The notes: generated by a model from the letters alone, not told the origin. A stretch of DNA of 64,000 nt from Chalara sp. BL73 (GCA_918026815.1 CAKJVC010000012.1:1612001-1676000), one strand, 5' to 3'. Positions 45,028 through 56,491 are shown, counted from the first letter of the stretch. A program made the numbers and translations.

Positions 45028-45928
45028 CTATACTATAACAGCAAAATACTTTCCCGCTTTACGCCACCTAATCCCAAAGTTATACCCAGCCACTTTCATA
45101 GCCTCAAGGTTCGCTTGAGGGAGGTCGAATTTGTCCTTGATTGCCTCGCAAACAGGGCGAGGCTGGTCGAATGCATAAGTCATGAAGCTAAGCGGCAGAA
45201 AGGCCGCGTGGTGAAAATCTACGATATAGAGGTCGCACTCGTCTGTAAAGATGAAGTTTCCCTCGTAGAGATCCGAAAAACAAAAGCAAATATTTTCCTT
45301 CCGGAAATCGATTTTCAAGTTATTCGTTTCTGGTAAATTAGCAACCTAGTAGGCTTACTGTTAGTAGTGTAATACATATATGGTACTATTGCAAGCCTAC
45401 ATTGCTCACGTGTTGTTGCAAGTCATTGAATGAGCCATACTCTATTGATGCAATAGTATCTCTAAAGATGGGGTGCTTAATGATCCCACCACCAACCGGC
45501 CCAGGGGTGGCGTCGTCAGGGGGTTTGATAGAAATAAACAGCTTAATCGCCTTGGCTATTTGGTCATAGTATTTTTGTAACCGATTGGGTGAGATATCCT
45601 CTTCAAGTAATTCTTTGAGTGTTTTCCCCTTGACATACTCCATGACAATATACACAGTTGCTGCGTCCTCAATCACGCGGTAGACTTTGGGCACCCGGAT
45701 CCCAGCCCTCTCATCCTGCGGCATGCCCTCAAGAGCCTTGAAGGCGAAGTCTTGATTTAACACTTCCGCCATGATGCCAGACTTCAGACTTGCACACTTG
45801 ATAAAAACAATAGTAGTATTTTGGGAGTACACAAAGGTGTGTTCACCGAGACAGCGTTGCGGTCTGCAAAAGGCAATGATTTCATCATCTGTTGGAAATC
45901 GCGGCGGCAGAGGGTGAGGTCGCGACAT
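45028..45928 (-). CDS. APH/choline-kinase-like phosphotransferase, two exons
   Basis: Model: complement(join(45028..45345, 45410..45928)), 278 aa; the 64-nt intron starts GTGAGC, has ACTAAC and ends TACTAG. Features: IRVPKVYRVI (PVP-like hinge), VYIVMEYVKGKTL, then after the intron ICFCFSDLYEGNFIF (Ser replacing His in the HxD motif; Asp and Asn kept) and LYIVDFHHAAFLP (metal-binding Asp). Fungal members of this fold are common orphan proteins; the substrate is unknown. Joining the exons restores the family spacing, which supports the intron. Start is the first ATG. Confidence 0.8.
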
Positions 45929-46156
45929 CGGGCCAGTAAGATTGAGCTTAGAGTCTCAAGACACTTCGCAAGAAATAAGGCTGAAAGAAGAAGAGTAGAG
46001 CTACGAGCATACTCGGGACACAGGAGTGGGCATGTGGAAAAGGCGGGGCTGCGACCAAGCTATTTAGTCGCCGATCCTTGACTCGTACCCTTGCCGCTCT
46101 CCGCCCTGGAACCCGCCGCTTTTAGAGCGTCAGGCAGCGCTAACTCACCTCAGCCA

Positions 46157-46210
46157 CCATTTGAGTCAAGCTAGCCATTTGAGTCAAGCTAGCTATTTGA
46201 GTCAAGCTAG
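46157..46210 (+). repeat. Three tandem 18-bp units
   Basis: CCATTTGAGTCAAGCTAG occurs three times head to tail, with one change in the third unit, about 160 bp upstream of the ATG at 46371. TGAGTCA in each unit resembles an AP-1/Gcn4-type site; that role is a guess. Confidence 0.7.
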
Positions 46211-46370
46211 CTCAAGGATAAATCTAGCCGTAATGAGACTAGTGCACGTTTTCTATTAGCCTTTAGAGCTCCCCATAAGCGTGATAATATCTCTTAGCTC
46301 GGTGATGATGCACTCTAAAATATCATAACTTGTCAATTTGAAGAAAACCTCCAATCAAAAAATATTCACA

Positions 46371-47628
46371 ATGTCAAGGACAATCGATTATGAACTAGAC
46401 GACGAGAACGACATAGTCAATGCTATAAAAGGCTCGCGGGTATCCCGACTGTTCGTCGAGTTTCTTCAGCAGGGCGGGCCAAAGCCACACGTCGTCCTGC
46501 GCCTAAATATCAACCCAACGGTTGAGTTAGAGGGCGACAACTGGATGGGCTGCCGACTTGCAATGGATTTGGCCGGTGGCTATGATGGGGTCTTTCATAT
46601 TACTCCTCTTCCTTACAACAACGCGTCGCATGCGGCCCACGCTGCCTTCGAATTCGAGCTGAAGGTAGATTGGACAGTAGATAACATCATTTCTACGATA
46701 CGCCAACCGACAGCTGACCTGCTTGACTTCTCCTTCGCAGGAGGCTTCACGCAGCCAGGTAGCAAGATAGAATATTTTGACGGATGTCGTGATTTTATGT
46801 AGGCAGATTTGTAAGTCCAATAACTGTTATATTCTGACTTTATTCAGCTCCCAGTTCTTCATTACACTTCATCGTTGGGGAGTAGTTGGTTGGCATGTCC
46901 ATAACATAGATAAAGGCTTTTTCAGCAGCAAGAACCTGAATTTTGTACGAGGCCAAACCGGATTTCATCAAATTATTGGTTACAATTACAAGAGCACTGC
47001 AAAGGGCACTGTGGTTGAAAATCTTCCGCTCACTCGGGGCACATTCTCCTCTTCAACTTTCCGGCGGACGGTCATATACTATACCAGCGATAATCACCAG
47101 TACCAACTCCCGTATAATCCAGCCACTCCGCAAAATGGAGACGAAGGATTTGATACTCTCACGTACAAACCCCAGCCTGCTGAAACGACCCAAGGTTCTA
47201 CCTACAGATACAACCCCCAACAGGCTATGGCAGAAAGTTCTACAAGTTCTGTGCAGCAGATTTATCCAACTGAATGGGAATGGAGTGAGGAACACAAATC
47301 CTGGTGGCGCCTTGACTCCAGTGGGCAAGTTGAGTGGCAGTCTACTTCGTCACAAGAGACTTCTGCTGGCGAGACATCTGCTACACATGATACAGTTGGT
47401 CAAGCCTCTTCCGGAGGCTTCATTGAGGCGTCTGTGATAGCTGTACATAAGAATGGCATTATAGAGTGTCTAGTAGATGGATCTACTAAACGGCTGCGTG
47501 CCGAAGGATTCCGGTGGACTGAAGGGATTGAGCGCTATGTATACGTAGGCAGTAGTGGTCTTGAGTATAGGCTACAATCGTTAGAGCCAGAAGGAAAAGG
47601 GAAAGGGAAGGGGACGGGGCCGCCTTAG
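46371..47628 (+). CDS. Fungal protein of unknown function, two exons
   Basis: Model: join(46371..46798, 46848..47628), 402 aa. The 49-nt intron starts GTAGGC and ends TTCAG; splicing removes an in-frame TAG. The ATG at 46371 is chosen for its context (CACAATGTC); an upstream ATG at 46338 is in frame. The N-terminal half reads like a folded domain (VVLRLNINPTVELEGDNWMG, GYDGVFHITPLP, FFITLHRWGVVGWHV). The C-terminal half is Gln/Ser/Thr-rich with Trp-rich YPTEWEWSEEHKSWWRLD and a basic GKGKGKGTGPP end. I recognise no named family. Confidence 0.7.
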
Positions 47629-47632
47629 TTCC

Positions 47633-47855
47633 TGTTGGTATGAGTGAATAGCACACACGGCGACGCACGGACTACATGGATGTATTATAGCACTCGTACG
47701 TAGATTAGCACTTAGAACAATTCAAGAACAAGTCAACCACCTGCAACGAGCATAATAGCACTGCGCTGAGATCGCGGTGCTACGTGCCCCGTGGGTAACC
47801 GACTTAAGCAATTGCAAGTCACTAATACGAAGTATTACAGAGAGTGATACAAACA
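47633..47855 (+). repeat. Copia solo LTR
   Basis: TGTTGGTATGAGTG..GATACAAACA, inserted 5 bp after the stop codon of the preceding gene. Flanks GTTCC and GTCCC may be a TSD with one change. Confidence 0.8.
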
Positions 47856-48879
47856 GTCCCAATATCAATTATCACAGGCTTGTTCTGTTTTAACCTAAAA
47901 GCCTGCTACGTGATGTAGAAAGTCAGCAGGCAGACTGGCTTAATGATCTGTGGTACTGGGGGTGGGGGGGTACTCTATGGAGTGTTGTTCTGATAGCTGA
48001 TGAGGGTCGGGCCCTGCTGTACTACTACTAATACTTCTATTATTGTACTAATGGTCATACTTTTCCGGTTGGGTTATGACATATCCTAGAGAATGTCCGT
48101 GCGTTAGTCCACGGCGTCTTCCCCGGAACCTTCCATGTTATGTCATATCCTGCTGGGCTTGGCCGAGATGCCGAACCTGTATCGACCGACCGAAGGTTAT
48201 ATCATCGATCGAGGCTCGCCGGACGGGGAGGGGGACGTGGTAAGCTTGCGGCAGGACGAGCGGAGGATTGCAGCCCTGATGCCTATTATTGACGACATAC
48301 TCGGTCGAGTGAGGAGACGGTACAGCATACCAGCCGCATCTTGCTCTGTTGGCTACGGGGCGCAAACCTCAGTGTTGTTACCCCAAGCCGTTCACTCTCG
48401 CAGCCCTTCCACAGAGCAAGCGGAAATATCGTCAGATATTTAAGCAGTTCTTCGCTCTGCTCTTCCGTGCGTACCGTATGCCCGAGGACGTCCGCCGCCG
48501 CTGCACTGGGATCCTTTAGCGTGGCGCTAATGGGTGCCGTTTCAATCGTGCGGGTCCTGCAATCTAATCGCGTGCGAGAATATATAGCTAAGACAGTCCC
48601 CAAGATACAGGTGGTGTGCAACGCCATGACTGATGAGAGAAGGGGAGCCATTTTCAACACGGAATGAAAGTGGAAAGGAGAGAAAAGCAACAGTTTTCTG
48701 TATTTAACTGACAAAGATCCACCAAGTGAACAAGTTACGTGAGAGCCAGTTGAGAGGCTTGTAAAACAGACCAAACCCCCCGTTTTGGCACCCGAAACCG
48801 CTGTACTCAGACTTATTCGTATTATCTCAGGACGCCATTGGAATTGGTTTATCGGATCAGTAAAGTTTGAGCTTTGTTC
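47856..48879. other. Interval with no clear gene
   Basis: A plus-strand frame near 48500-48660 (FSVALMGAVSIVRV) and overlapping minus-strand frames are open but match nothing. The minus side joins the membrane-tail pseudogene. 48528-48549 is identical to 33175-33196. Confidence 0.35.
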
Positions 48880-49905
48880 TCTCAAAAATATACGCACACG
48901 CGGATCTACTTTGTCTTGACGAGGAGCGGAAACCAGAAGAGAGGCAGACAAGCAATAGAATAGAAGCGTTTGAAGATCGCCTGCGCGACCCAGGTAGAAA
49001 AGCCATAAGAACCATAATATCAAGCCAGGAACAAGTATCAAGAAATGGTGGATAGAAACCATAAAAAAGAAATATCCTCCATGGCAAGTATATCCCAGAA
49101 AACCTCGCGCGTATAACCATTTTCCTCCAGCCTCCGCGTCTTTTCTAGAATCCGGCTCAGGACTTAGGCTTGTCGGCACTCACTACCGCATCTGTGGAAA
49201 GCGCTCAGAATCATGATCTTTGACATCGAGCAGCGATTATAACAGGTATAAAAACGTCGTCGGAACTCATGCTTAGTAATAGGCGGCAAGCGCTCTACGG
49301 GCTTGGGCGTATATTGATACATCAAGTTGTCTGGGTCTGGACCGCTGTCCTTGTCCTGAGGGACTATCTCGTTATCGCCAATTTTTTCAAACTACCACCG
49401 TTAGTGACGATTCAGTAGAACATTAAAAGTACATTACTTTCACGAAATGGCAATGAGCATATCCGTAGATGCTAAACCATCTTCGCATCAGCCCTCGAAG
49501 TGCAGTGTACTGGTATCTCAACTCCTTGAAGAAATGGCCATCTGGCATGACTGACGTCTCGGACTTCGATTTGGGCTAGACGTAAGTCGCCCCCAATGGC
49601 TACCCCTAAAAGCACATATGTAGTGGGCAAACTCGGAAAGTTTAGGTTGTTCTTGTCACAATCTCCGTGGACAGAACCATGTTCGTCTGTGGATTGTTGT
49701 GAGAAGTATATCCGTGTCGATTCTGAATCAAGCCAAGCGAGTGGCGATTCGCAGGGTCGAGTTGCATATCAGTCCCGGAGTTCGTCGCCTGGGTGGTCGA
49801 GTCAGAATATGGCGCGCTAGGAGGTATTTGCGTGCTTAACGAGCTCGTAGCTTGCTTCAAGAGTTTGCCAAATCGTGTTGCAAAGGGAGAGGAACATCTT
49901 CCCAT
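48880..49905 (-). pseudogene. Decayed copy of the receptor membrane-tail exons
   Basis: Minus-strand pieces follow the order of exons 5-6 of the gene at 33236-39965: LRLAQIEVRDVSHA, then DGHFFKELRYQYTALRGLMR and WFSIYGYAHCHFVK, an intron-like GTAATG..GGTAG, FEKIGDNEIVPQDKDSG, LMYQYTPKPVERLPPITKHE, and a hydrophobic stretch (HHFLILVPGLILWFLWLFYL). Several frame changes separate the pieces. No NACHT or repeat part is attached; a copia LTR lies at 49993. A fragment of a second receptor, or of a stand-alone gene of the tail family. Confidence 0.6.
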
Positions 49906-49992
49906 CGTACCTCACCACATTGCTACGAGAAGTTAGTAAGATTCCTAAACGAGTTAGATGTCAGCACAGTCCATTGGCAACGAAAGTATACC

Positions 49993-50215
49993 TGTTTGTA
50001 TCACTCTGTGATACTTCTTCGTATTAATTACTTGCAAGTGCTTAAGTCGGTTACCCACGGGGCACGTAGCACCGCCATCTCAGCGCAGTGCTATTATGCT
50101 CGTTGCAGGTGGTTGACTTGTTCTCGTATTCATTCTAAGTGCTAATCTAAGTACGAGAGCTATAATGTGCATGTGGTCCGTGCGTCGCGGGGTGTGATAT
50201 TCACTCATACCAACA
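49993..50215 (-). repeat. Copia solo LTR
   Basis: TGTTTGTATCAC..CATACCAACA, same family as 43002-43226, ending 66 bp before the ATG of the SRPK-like gene, so it forms part of that gene's upstream region. Confidence 0.8.
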
Positions 50216-50281
50216 ATTACTTCCTGTAAACCATCAAATCTTTATCAAAATATCTGCCAGATTATCAAGCGCATCTCACTC

Positions 50282-51687
50282 ATGGCTGGACTCCTGAAGT
50301 GGGCCAAAAGTGCTATTAAACGGGCACCATCTCCACCACGGCAATACCTGAATGTGAACTTTCTTCTTATCAACCCATCAGAAAAAGTTGAAGAAGAATA
50401 TTTCGGAATTGAGCGATATTACCCAGCGCGAATTGGGGATGTTCTTTCCTCGCGGTATCAAGTCGTTGGAAAGCTAGGGTTTGGAAATTCGTCAACTGTA
50501 TGGCTTGCACGGGATTTACAGTCAGTGATGCTATCCCCCAACATAAGATGAAGCTAATTTCAAAACAGAGCCCACCGCCACGTTGCCGTCAAAATATTTA
50601 CAAATGATGGCCAGGGTACTGATGAAATTGGCATTTATAAGCACATTAGCCAAGGAAATAAATCAAGGCTTGGCTACCGTTACGTGCGCACTGCTCTTGA
50701 TTCATTCGAGTTGATTAATCGCGGTGGCAAACATCCATGCCTAGTACATGAGCCACTCTGGGACAGTATAAGGACACTCCTCGAACGGAGTGGTCGAGAT
50801 AGGCTCACGGAAGATCTGCTTCGAGTAAACCTCCAACGTCTTTTACTAGCTCTAGACTATCTTCACACGGATCGGAAGTTAATCCACACAGGTTAATTTA
50901 CTCCTGGCTTTCATGCTAAAACGTCTGCTAATTTCATTTCATTTAGACATCAAATCCGATAACATTCTCCATCTTATCGAAGATACTTCTATTCTTGCTG
51001 CTTTTGAGGAGGCCGAGATTGCTCAGCCTTCGCCGCGCAAGAACGCAGTAGATCGAGAAATATATGTTTCCCGGATTCTAGATATGCCGAAGTCTATTAG
51101 GGAGCCAGTACTTTGCGACTTTGGAAATGCGGTATACGGGACAAAAATCAACAATGATGACGCCTACCCCGATGTTTACAGATGTCCAGAAGTGATGCTT
51201 CATTTCCCATGGAGTTATAGCGCTGATATCTGGAATGTTGGCGCTATGGTAAGTGGCTCTTTTCTACACAAAAATAGGTTGGCGAAACTTTCTTTTACTG
51301 ACCCGGCAGTAGATCTGGGATATCTTTGAAGGTAAACATCTCTTTAGCGGGCAAGATCCGAAACGAGGCCGCTATACAACTCGTGCTCATCTTACGGAAC
51401 TGATTTCCGTTCTCGGACCACCACCACTGGAGCTCATCAAGCGGGGCGAGAGATCTGCGGAATGGTTCGATAGGAATGGCAAATGGCTTGAACCAGACGA
51501 GAATGAACCAGAACGCTTACCGCTTTTGCCGTCTAGTAGCCTCGAGGCCGTGGAGGAGAACCTCACCGGGAAGGATAAAGAGTTATTTCTCAACTTTATT
51601 AAGTCGATGCTGCAATGGGAACCGGAGAAGCGAAAGACGGCAAAGGAATTGTTAAACGATCCCTGGCTGACCAGGTCACAAGAGTGA
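50282..51687 (+). CDS. SRPK-like protein kinase, four exons
   Basis: Model: join(50282..50520, 50569..50891, 50947..51248, 51313..51687), 412 aa, uninterrupted. Introns of 48, 55 and 64 nt begin GTCAGT, GTTAAT and GTAAGT. Domain order is that of SR-protein kinases in fungi: EKYF-like EEEYFGIERYYPARIGD, SSRYQVVGKLGFGNSSTVWL (Gly loop), HVAVKIFT (Lys), KLIHTDIKSDNIL (catalytic Asp, Asn), a short insert, LCDFGNAVYG (DFG), DVYRCPEVML, YSADIWNVGAM, and WEPEKRKTAKELLNDPWL at the end. It is smaller than housekeeping SRPKs because the spacer is short. Fungi have many such lineage-specific paralogs with unknown targets. Confidence 0.9.
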
Positions 51688-51712
51688 GCTGCCGGGAGGT
51701 GGTGCTCTTTCC

Positions 51713-51731
51713 GGGGGGGGGGGGGGGGGGG
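51713..51731 (+). repeat. 19-G run
   Basis: A homopolymer of 19 G, 25 bp after the stop codon of the SRPK-like gene. Its length is prone to assembly error. Confidence 0.8.
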
Positions 51732-51820
51732 TTAAATGGTAGAATCCATCCAGGTGTCTTTCCTGATAATGAAAGTAGCCTAAAGTCGAAGTCAGGATTA
51801 AGACAAGTCTATTTGACTAC

Positions 51821-52045
51821 TGTTGGTATGAGTGAATAGCACACCGCGCGACGCACGGGCAGCATGGATGTATTATAGCTCTCGTACGTAGATGAGCACT
51901 TAGAACAATTTAAGAACAAGTCAACCACCTGCAACGAGTATAATAGCACTGCGCTGAGATCGCGGTGCTGCGTGCCCCGTGGTCAACCGACTTAAGCAAT
52001 TGCAAGTCATCATACGAAGAAGTATCACAGAAGGTGATACAAACA
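51821..52045 (+). repeat. Copia solo LTR
   Basis: TGTTGGTATGAGTG..GATACAAACA, same family as 43002-43226 in the opposite orientation. No exact TSD. Confidence 0.8.
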
Positions 52046-52143
52046 GTTATATTTGATTATGATAGTCTTTCAAACATCAGGCTTTATCATACGCTTGCAA
52101 CTGCATGAAGGCTTGCTAGCTAGTAAAAGCTATAATACAGCCT

Positions 52144-52983
52144 CTACTGCTTAGGCTGCTTATTGTGGATACGACCTGAACTTGCAGTTTCCGTCGATTC
52201 ATAGCTTCCATGCTGCTGCTGTTGGTCACCAACGTTATGCGGGGATGTATAAGCCGCGTCTTCCGTAGGATTATCTGATAGGGCTGTATCTTGTGATTCG
52301 GACTGGGCAGGAAGGAAAGACTGTTGAGAAGTTTGTGTAACATTGTGGCCAGAGTGATCCACGCCCATTGTGCCTCCACTATAGTATCCAGGGTGGCCTG
52401 GCGGTGACTTAGGACGCCTGGGTCCTCGGTTGTCCTCTTCGTGGAAACCTTGTATGAAGTCTGCATGTTTACCAAGGATGCTTCTTGATTGAAACACTGC
52501 TTGTGTCAGAGCTTCCTGTTGCGTTTGGACTTGTAGTGGCTGGGCGTTACTTGATGTTTGATTGTCGGTATTATCGGCTTCGGAAAATAGCGTACCAGTC
52601 TGCTCCGGAGAACTCCTTGACTTTTCAGAGAGTGGAATTTTGCCTTTTATTGCCTTAATTTCTTTCCGACCTACGATATTACGATTTCCGCAACAGACGT
52701 AATCTAAAAACCACTTTGCTGTTGGATATCGGCGCAGTCGATCGTCCATTCTATAATTTCGACGGTGGCGTTTAATGCCAGACAATTTAGGGTCTTGTTT
52801 GCCCTTTGTCCAAAATTGAATTATTCCTTCATTAATCCCTTGCGTAGCCAAATCTCTTTCAAACCGACTCTGTTTTGTTTCATCCATACCAGTCCACCAT
52901 ATCAGAACATCCCTAGTTTTATCCTTATTTGCGTTTTCATCTTCGTCTGCAAATTTCTGAGCGAAATTTGTAGTTATTGTCTA
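52144..52983 (-). CDS. Unknown protein with a disordered C-terminal half
   Basis: The frame is open from 52983 (after a likely 3' splice site CCAAAATATAG) to the stop at 52144. It starts NFAQKFADEDENANKDK and DVLIWWTGMDETKQSRFERD, then RHRRNYRMDDRLRRYPTAKW and FLDYVCCGNRN; residues from about 130 on are rich in Gln, Ser, Thr and Pro. The first ATG in the exon is at 52887, but the residues before it look coding, so an upstream exon is likely. No known domain. WWTGMDE and the following basic block might be a DNA-binding or transposon-derived module, which I cannot confirm. Confidence 0.5.
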
Positions 52984-53063
52984 TATTTTGGTAGAAATTA
53001 GTTACAGCGCAGTTAAAATGAAAGACTTGGTTGATTCTGAGTAGAAACAAGTAGAATACTCAG

Positions 53064-53537
53064 CTACGTTTTTAACTGGTGACACCTTACTATCATTTTT
53101 GTAAAATCGTTATTTGTCAGGCCAAAATCCCGTTGTATTGTTATTCGGGTAGACCTTTTCTTCCCATGTACAGAAATAATTACTTTCTTATCTTTATACA
53201 AATGAGGGTAGTTTGTCCATGGATCATAAGGTTTTCCAGCAATATATCCAGGGTAGTTGGGCCCCGCTTCCGTAATTTGCGTGCTGCCAGAACCCCCGAT
53301 CTCCTCATCCGAAAAAATGTTGCGACAATAAGAGCAAAGTCCTTCTAGCTCCTCCCGGAGATGATCAGATATCCACTTTGAGTGATCGCTCGATAGCGTT
53401 GTCTCAGAGAGAGCAACCCCGTAAATGCATTGCCCATTAACTTTATTACAGTTTTGGATAATGGGCATTCCTTGCTGATTCAACTTTTGTTCCCAATATC
53501 CGCAATCTTTGTCTACCACAAACCAATATTGGCACAT
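53064..53537 (-). CDS. Small Cys-containing protein of unknown function
   Basis: 157 aa from MCQYWFVVDKDCGYWEQKLN; an upstream in-frame ATG at 53720 would add a hydrophobic stretch that looks like 5' UTR. Cys pairs occur at the start, at NCNKVNGQCIYG and at EGLCSYCRNIF, suggesting a small zinc-binding fold; the rest contains PNYPGYIAGKPYDPWTNYP and a basic KKRSTRITIQ end. The MC..Y start and Cys spacing recall the small Cys-rich protein at 3870-4181, but real similarity is weak. Confidence 0.5.
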   Translation of the reverse strand: MCQYWFVVDKDCGYWEQKLNQQGMPIIQNCNKVNGQCIYGVALSETTLSSDHSKWISDHLREELEGLCSYCRNIFSDEEIGGSGSTQITEAGPNYPGYIAGKPYDPWTNYPHLYKDKKVIISVHGKKRSTRITIQRDFGLTNNDFTKMIVRCHQLKT

Positions 53538-53860
53538 ATTAATTATGTGAAGCTTCAGGTATTGGGGAACAGTTCTGAGAATAGGGTTGGTGTCCAAAAG
53601 TAGTAGGGAAGAGATATACAGCAATGAGTGGGTGTATAGAGTAAGAATTCCGAAAAAAAGATGCAAACGTGAGATTTGTAAATTGAAAGTCAAATAAGCA
53701 GGTCCTTTATGTAAAAACATCCCGATGCAATTAAAAATGACAATGAATCACAGGAGCTGTTCCTGGAGTAATTAAGAGCAAGCTAGACTTACAGACAGGC
53801 CGATTCACAAGCTTAATTTCTTAATTCATGAAAACACCTGACCTTCATTGTGATTCTTAT

Positions 53861-54083
53861 TGTTTGTATCGCTCTCTGTGATCCCCCTCGTATTGACGAC
53901 TTGCAATTGCTTAAGTCGGTTACCCACGGGGCACGCAGCACCACAATCTCAGAGCAGTGCTATATATGCTCGTTGCAGGTGGTTGAGTTGTTCTTGTTCA
54001 TTCTAAGTGCTAATCTACGTACGAGCTATAATACATCCATGTGGTTCGTGCGTCGCGGGGTGTGCTATTCACTCATACCAACA
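53861..54083 (-). repeat. Copia solo LTR
   Basis: TGTTTGTATCGC..CATACCAACA. It directly abuts a gypsy LTR fragment. Confidence 0.8.
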
Positions 54084-54272
54084 GTAAGAGAACAAGCTAC
54101 AGACAGAAGAAGGGAAGAAAGCAGTGCTTTATATACAGAAAGCTGGCCAGGGGTCAGTGTAAGCGAGCCCGCCAAGCTCTAAGATGCCGAGACCTGTGGT
54201 ATCAGGGACCAAGCTCCACCGAGCTCTGCAGTGTCAGGAGCCAGGATCGAGAAAAGGCCAGGGCCGTGACAA
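54084..54272 (-). repeat. Gypsy LTR fragment
   Basis: GTAAGAGAACAAGCTACAGA..GGGCCGTGACA, lacking the first 100 bp of the LTR. The missing part is not found on the other side of the adjoining copia LTR, so it was deleted. Confidence 0.7.
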
Positions 54273-55036
54273 CTGGGAGGGGAAACGGCGGGGTATCGTT
54301 CCGTCAAGCGCCTCTCTGCTACCTAAATTGTGATATGAACGGCGGATGATGCATAACAAGCATGATATAGACGGCCGGTGCCAGCGGGCCTTCGCAGCGT
54401 GACCTGATGGTGGAACAACAGCGTCATTTGCGTAAACTGAATGGACGCAAGAGGGCCGCCTGGTATCCCTGTGAAAGCTCATCCTTTGGCGTCAAGGCAG
54501 GTGGCTTATCTGTGCCAGCATGTCCAGGCGCTAGACTAGGCCGAAGACCGGATGGCAATTCGAGGGGGCGACCACTTGCATCCGCATGGTACAACGAGTT
54601 ATTGCCTAGCGACAATGATTAGGTAGCTCGACATTCATGCGAGCATGCTGTGATGGAGGTTGTGCCATCAGCCATCTCTTCCGCATCGTCTTCAATAGGT
54701 CGGATAGCAGGGATGCAAGACGGTTGAACGATTTGCCGACGACTTTGCGGGTCAGGTGCTAGAGTCGATTAGCTGAGGTTCACTTCTATCTGTTGGAGCA
54801 CAGGCAATCTCCTGACTGATAGCACTGTCGCCAATGTGGAAGAATAGGTGATCAGACTCAAGGAAGGAAAGCGGAGGAATCTAAAGAGTGAAGGTTATTG
54901 GGCCCAGGGCGAGTGTAAATACTTGCCACTCAATCGCAGTACATTGACAAGGCCAAGACTGCTAGGTAGGGACAGCACAAGTATTAATAACCATATCTGG
55001 ATGGGGTTGGGATTTCATTCGTATGTTACAGATTCG
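54273..55036. other. Intergenic, no gene seen
   Basis: No supported coding frame. Downstream side of the CK1-like gene. Confidence 0.4.
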
Positions 55037-56077
55037 TTAAGAGCATAAGCTCGTCTTCTCTCCCGTTCCCAGCGTGTCCTGTTCTGCCTCTAACGTCTTC
55101 TGTTCTGCTTTCAGCTTCTCCAGGAACTTTAGGATAGTCCAGTCGAAGACGTTGTCATACTCGAAGTGCTTGCGATGGAATAAACCCCGGAACAGGTGCT
55201 GTAAACGTCTATAGTCGAGTGTTTTGTTCGAGCGGATGAGCTCGAAGTACTTCCTGAACTCAACGGGGACGCCATTGAAGAGACTGCACTCCTCTATTTG
55301 CTGCTTCTTATCCAACATCATCTTCTCTTTTTCCTTAGATTTACACTTTAAACCCTGCCAGGGAAGCGAACCTTTAAGGAAGTATAAGAGGACATATCCA
55401 AGAGATTCCATGTCATCGCGAGGGGATTGCTCTGCAGTGACGCATTAGAAAGAAAGGTCTTTTATGCAACGTGCTGCACCTACCTTTTCCCAGATGTGCG
55501 TTGATGCTGGCATATCGCGGCGTGCCGACCATAGGATAAGTACGCCTGCCTGGATCTTCAATCTCTTTGCCCAGACCCATATCTGTTGTGTAGACCGTAT
55601 TGCCTTGTGCGCCGACACCCATGAGTATATTGTCCGGCTTGACGTCTCTGTGAATATACCCCTTCGAATGAATCTTCTGGAAGCGAGGGATGAGCTGGTC
55701 CGCAAGCAACAGCACGGTCTTGAGGGAGAATTTCCGGCCGCAATAGTTCAAGAGATCTTCCAGGCTTGGGCCCAAGATCTCAAATGCCATCACCCTGAAG
55801 TCGCATTCGGAGCCATACCAGTACACCCGAGGGATGCCATTGCAGCCATCAAGTTCTTCGTAGATTTTGACCTCGTTTTCGAGTTGAGAAGGATGAACTT
55901 CATGGTACTCGAGTTTGAGAGCAACTTCTTCGCCAGTTTCGAGGTCATGGGCTGCATCAATCAGTCGTTGTCATAAATATTATAGGACACGCTCTTACCT
56001 TGGTACACTTTGCCGTACGAACCACTGCCTAATCGAAGGTCTAGCTGATATTTGTCTCGCACGATAATAGGTTTCAT
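55037..56077 (-). CDS. Casein kinase 1-like protein kinase, three exons
   Basis: Model: complement(join(55037..55431, 55484..55951, 55999..56077)), 313 aa. Introns of 52 and 47 nt begin GTAGGT and GTAAGA. CK1 features: [19 protein letters not shown] (Gly loop), EEVALKLEY (Lys), [56 protein letters not shown] and [18 protein letters not shown]. The DFG motif is replaced by DMG (TTDMGLGKE), keeping the Asp. The tail is a short Glu/Lys/Thr helix and lacks the long C-terminus or palmitoylation Cys of Yck-type kinases. It is more diverged than housekeeping CK1, so probably a lineage-specific paralog. Confidence 0.9.
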
Positions 56078-56491
56078 GGCGAGAAAGATGGGGAGCATAT
56101 GTCGACAACTGTAAAGGCGTGCTTTAATTATGGTGTGCAGGAAAACAAAGAGAACGGGAATTGAAAGCGCGTGCTGCAACAGGCCTAGTCCAAGAGATGA
56201 CTCCCGATTAATAGTCGGCGGGCTGCAGCGACGAGCGCCAATTAATGCGCAGCTGCGGGGACCTCGTGGGGCATTGCCACCGCCAAGCAAGCGCTCTACA
56301 GTAAAAGGCGAATTGCGTGTCGCTAAATATATAGATAACTTTTTTAAGGGAGCTGCGGGGTAAGCCTGTGGCTGGGGTGGCTTGTACACAGAGGTACCAC
56401 CACCAACCTTAGAAAAGGGGCAGAAATTGGCGGAACTCACATTTCTTGAATCTACTCTTTCACCCGCCAGAGTCAGCGTGCCATCCACAAC

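Noticed and set aside
48286..49179. 297-aa minus-strand frame
   Set aside because: Its hydrophobic part belongs to the decayed tail module, but most of the frame is out of register with that homology, so it is not one real protein.
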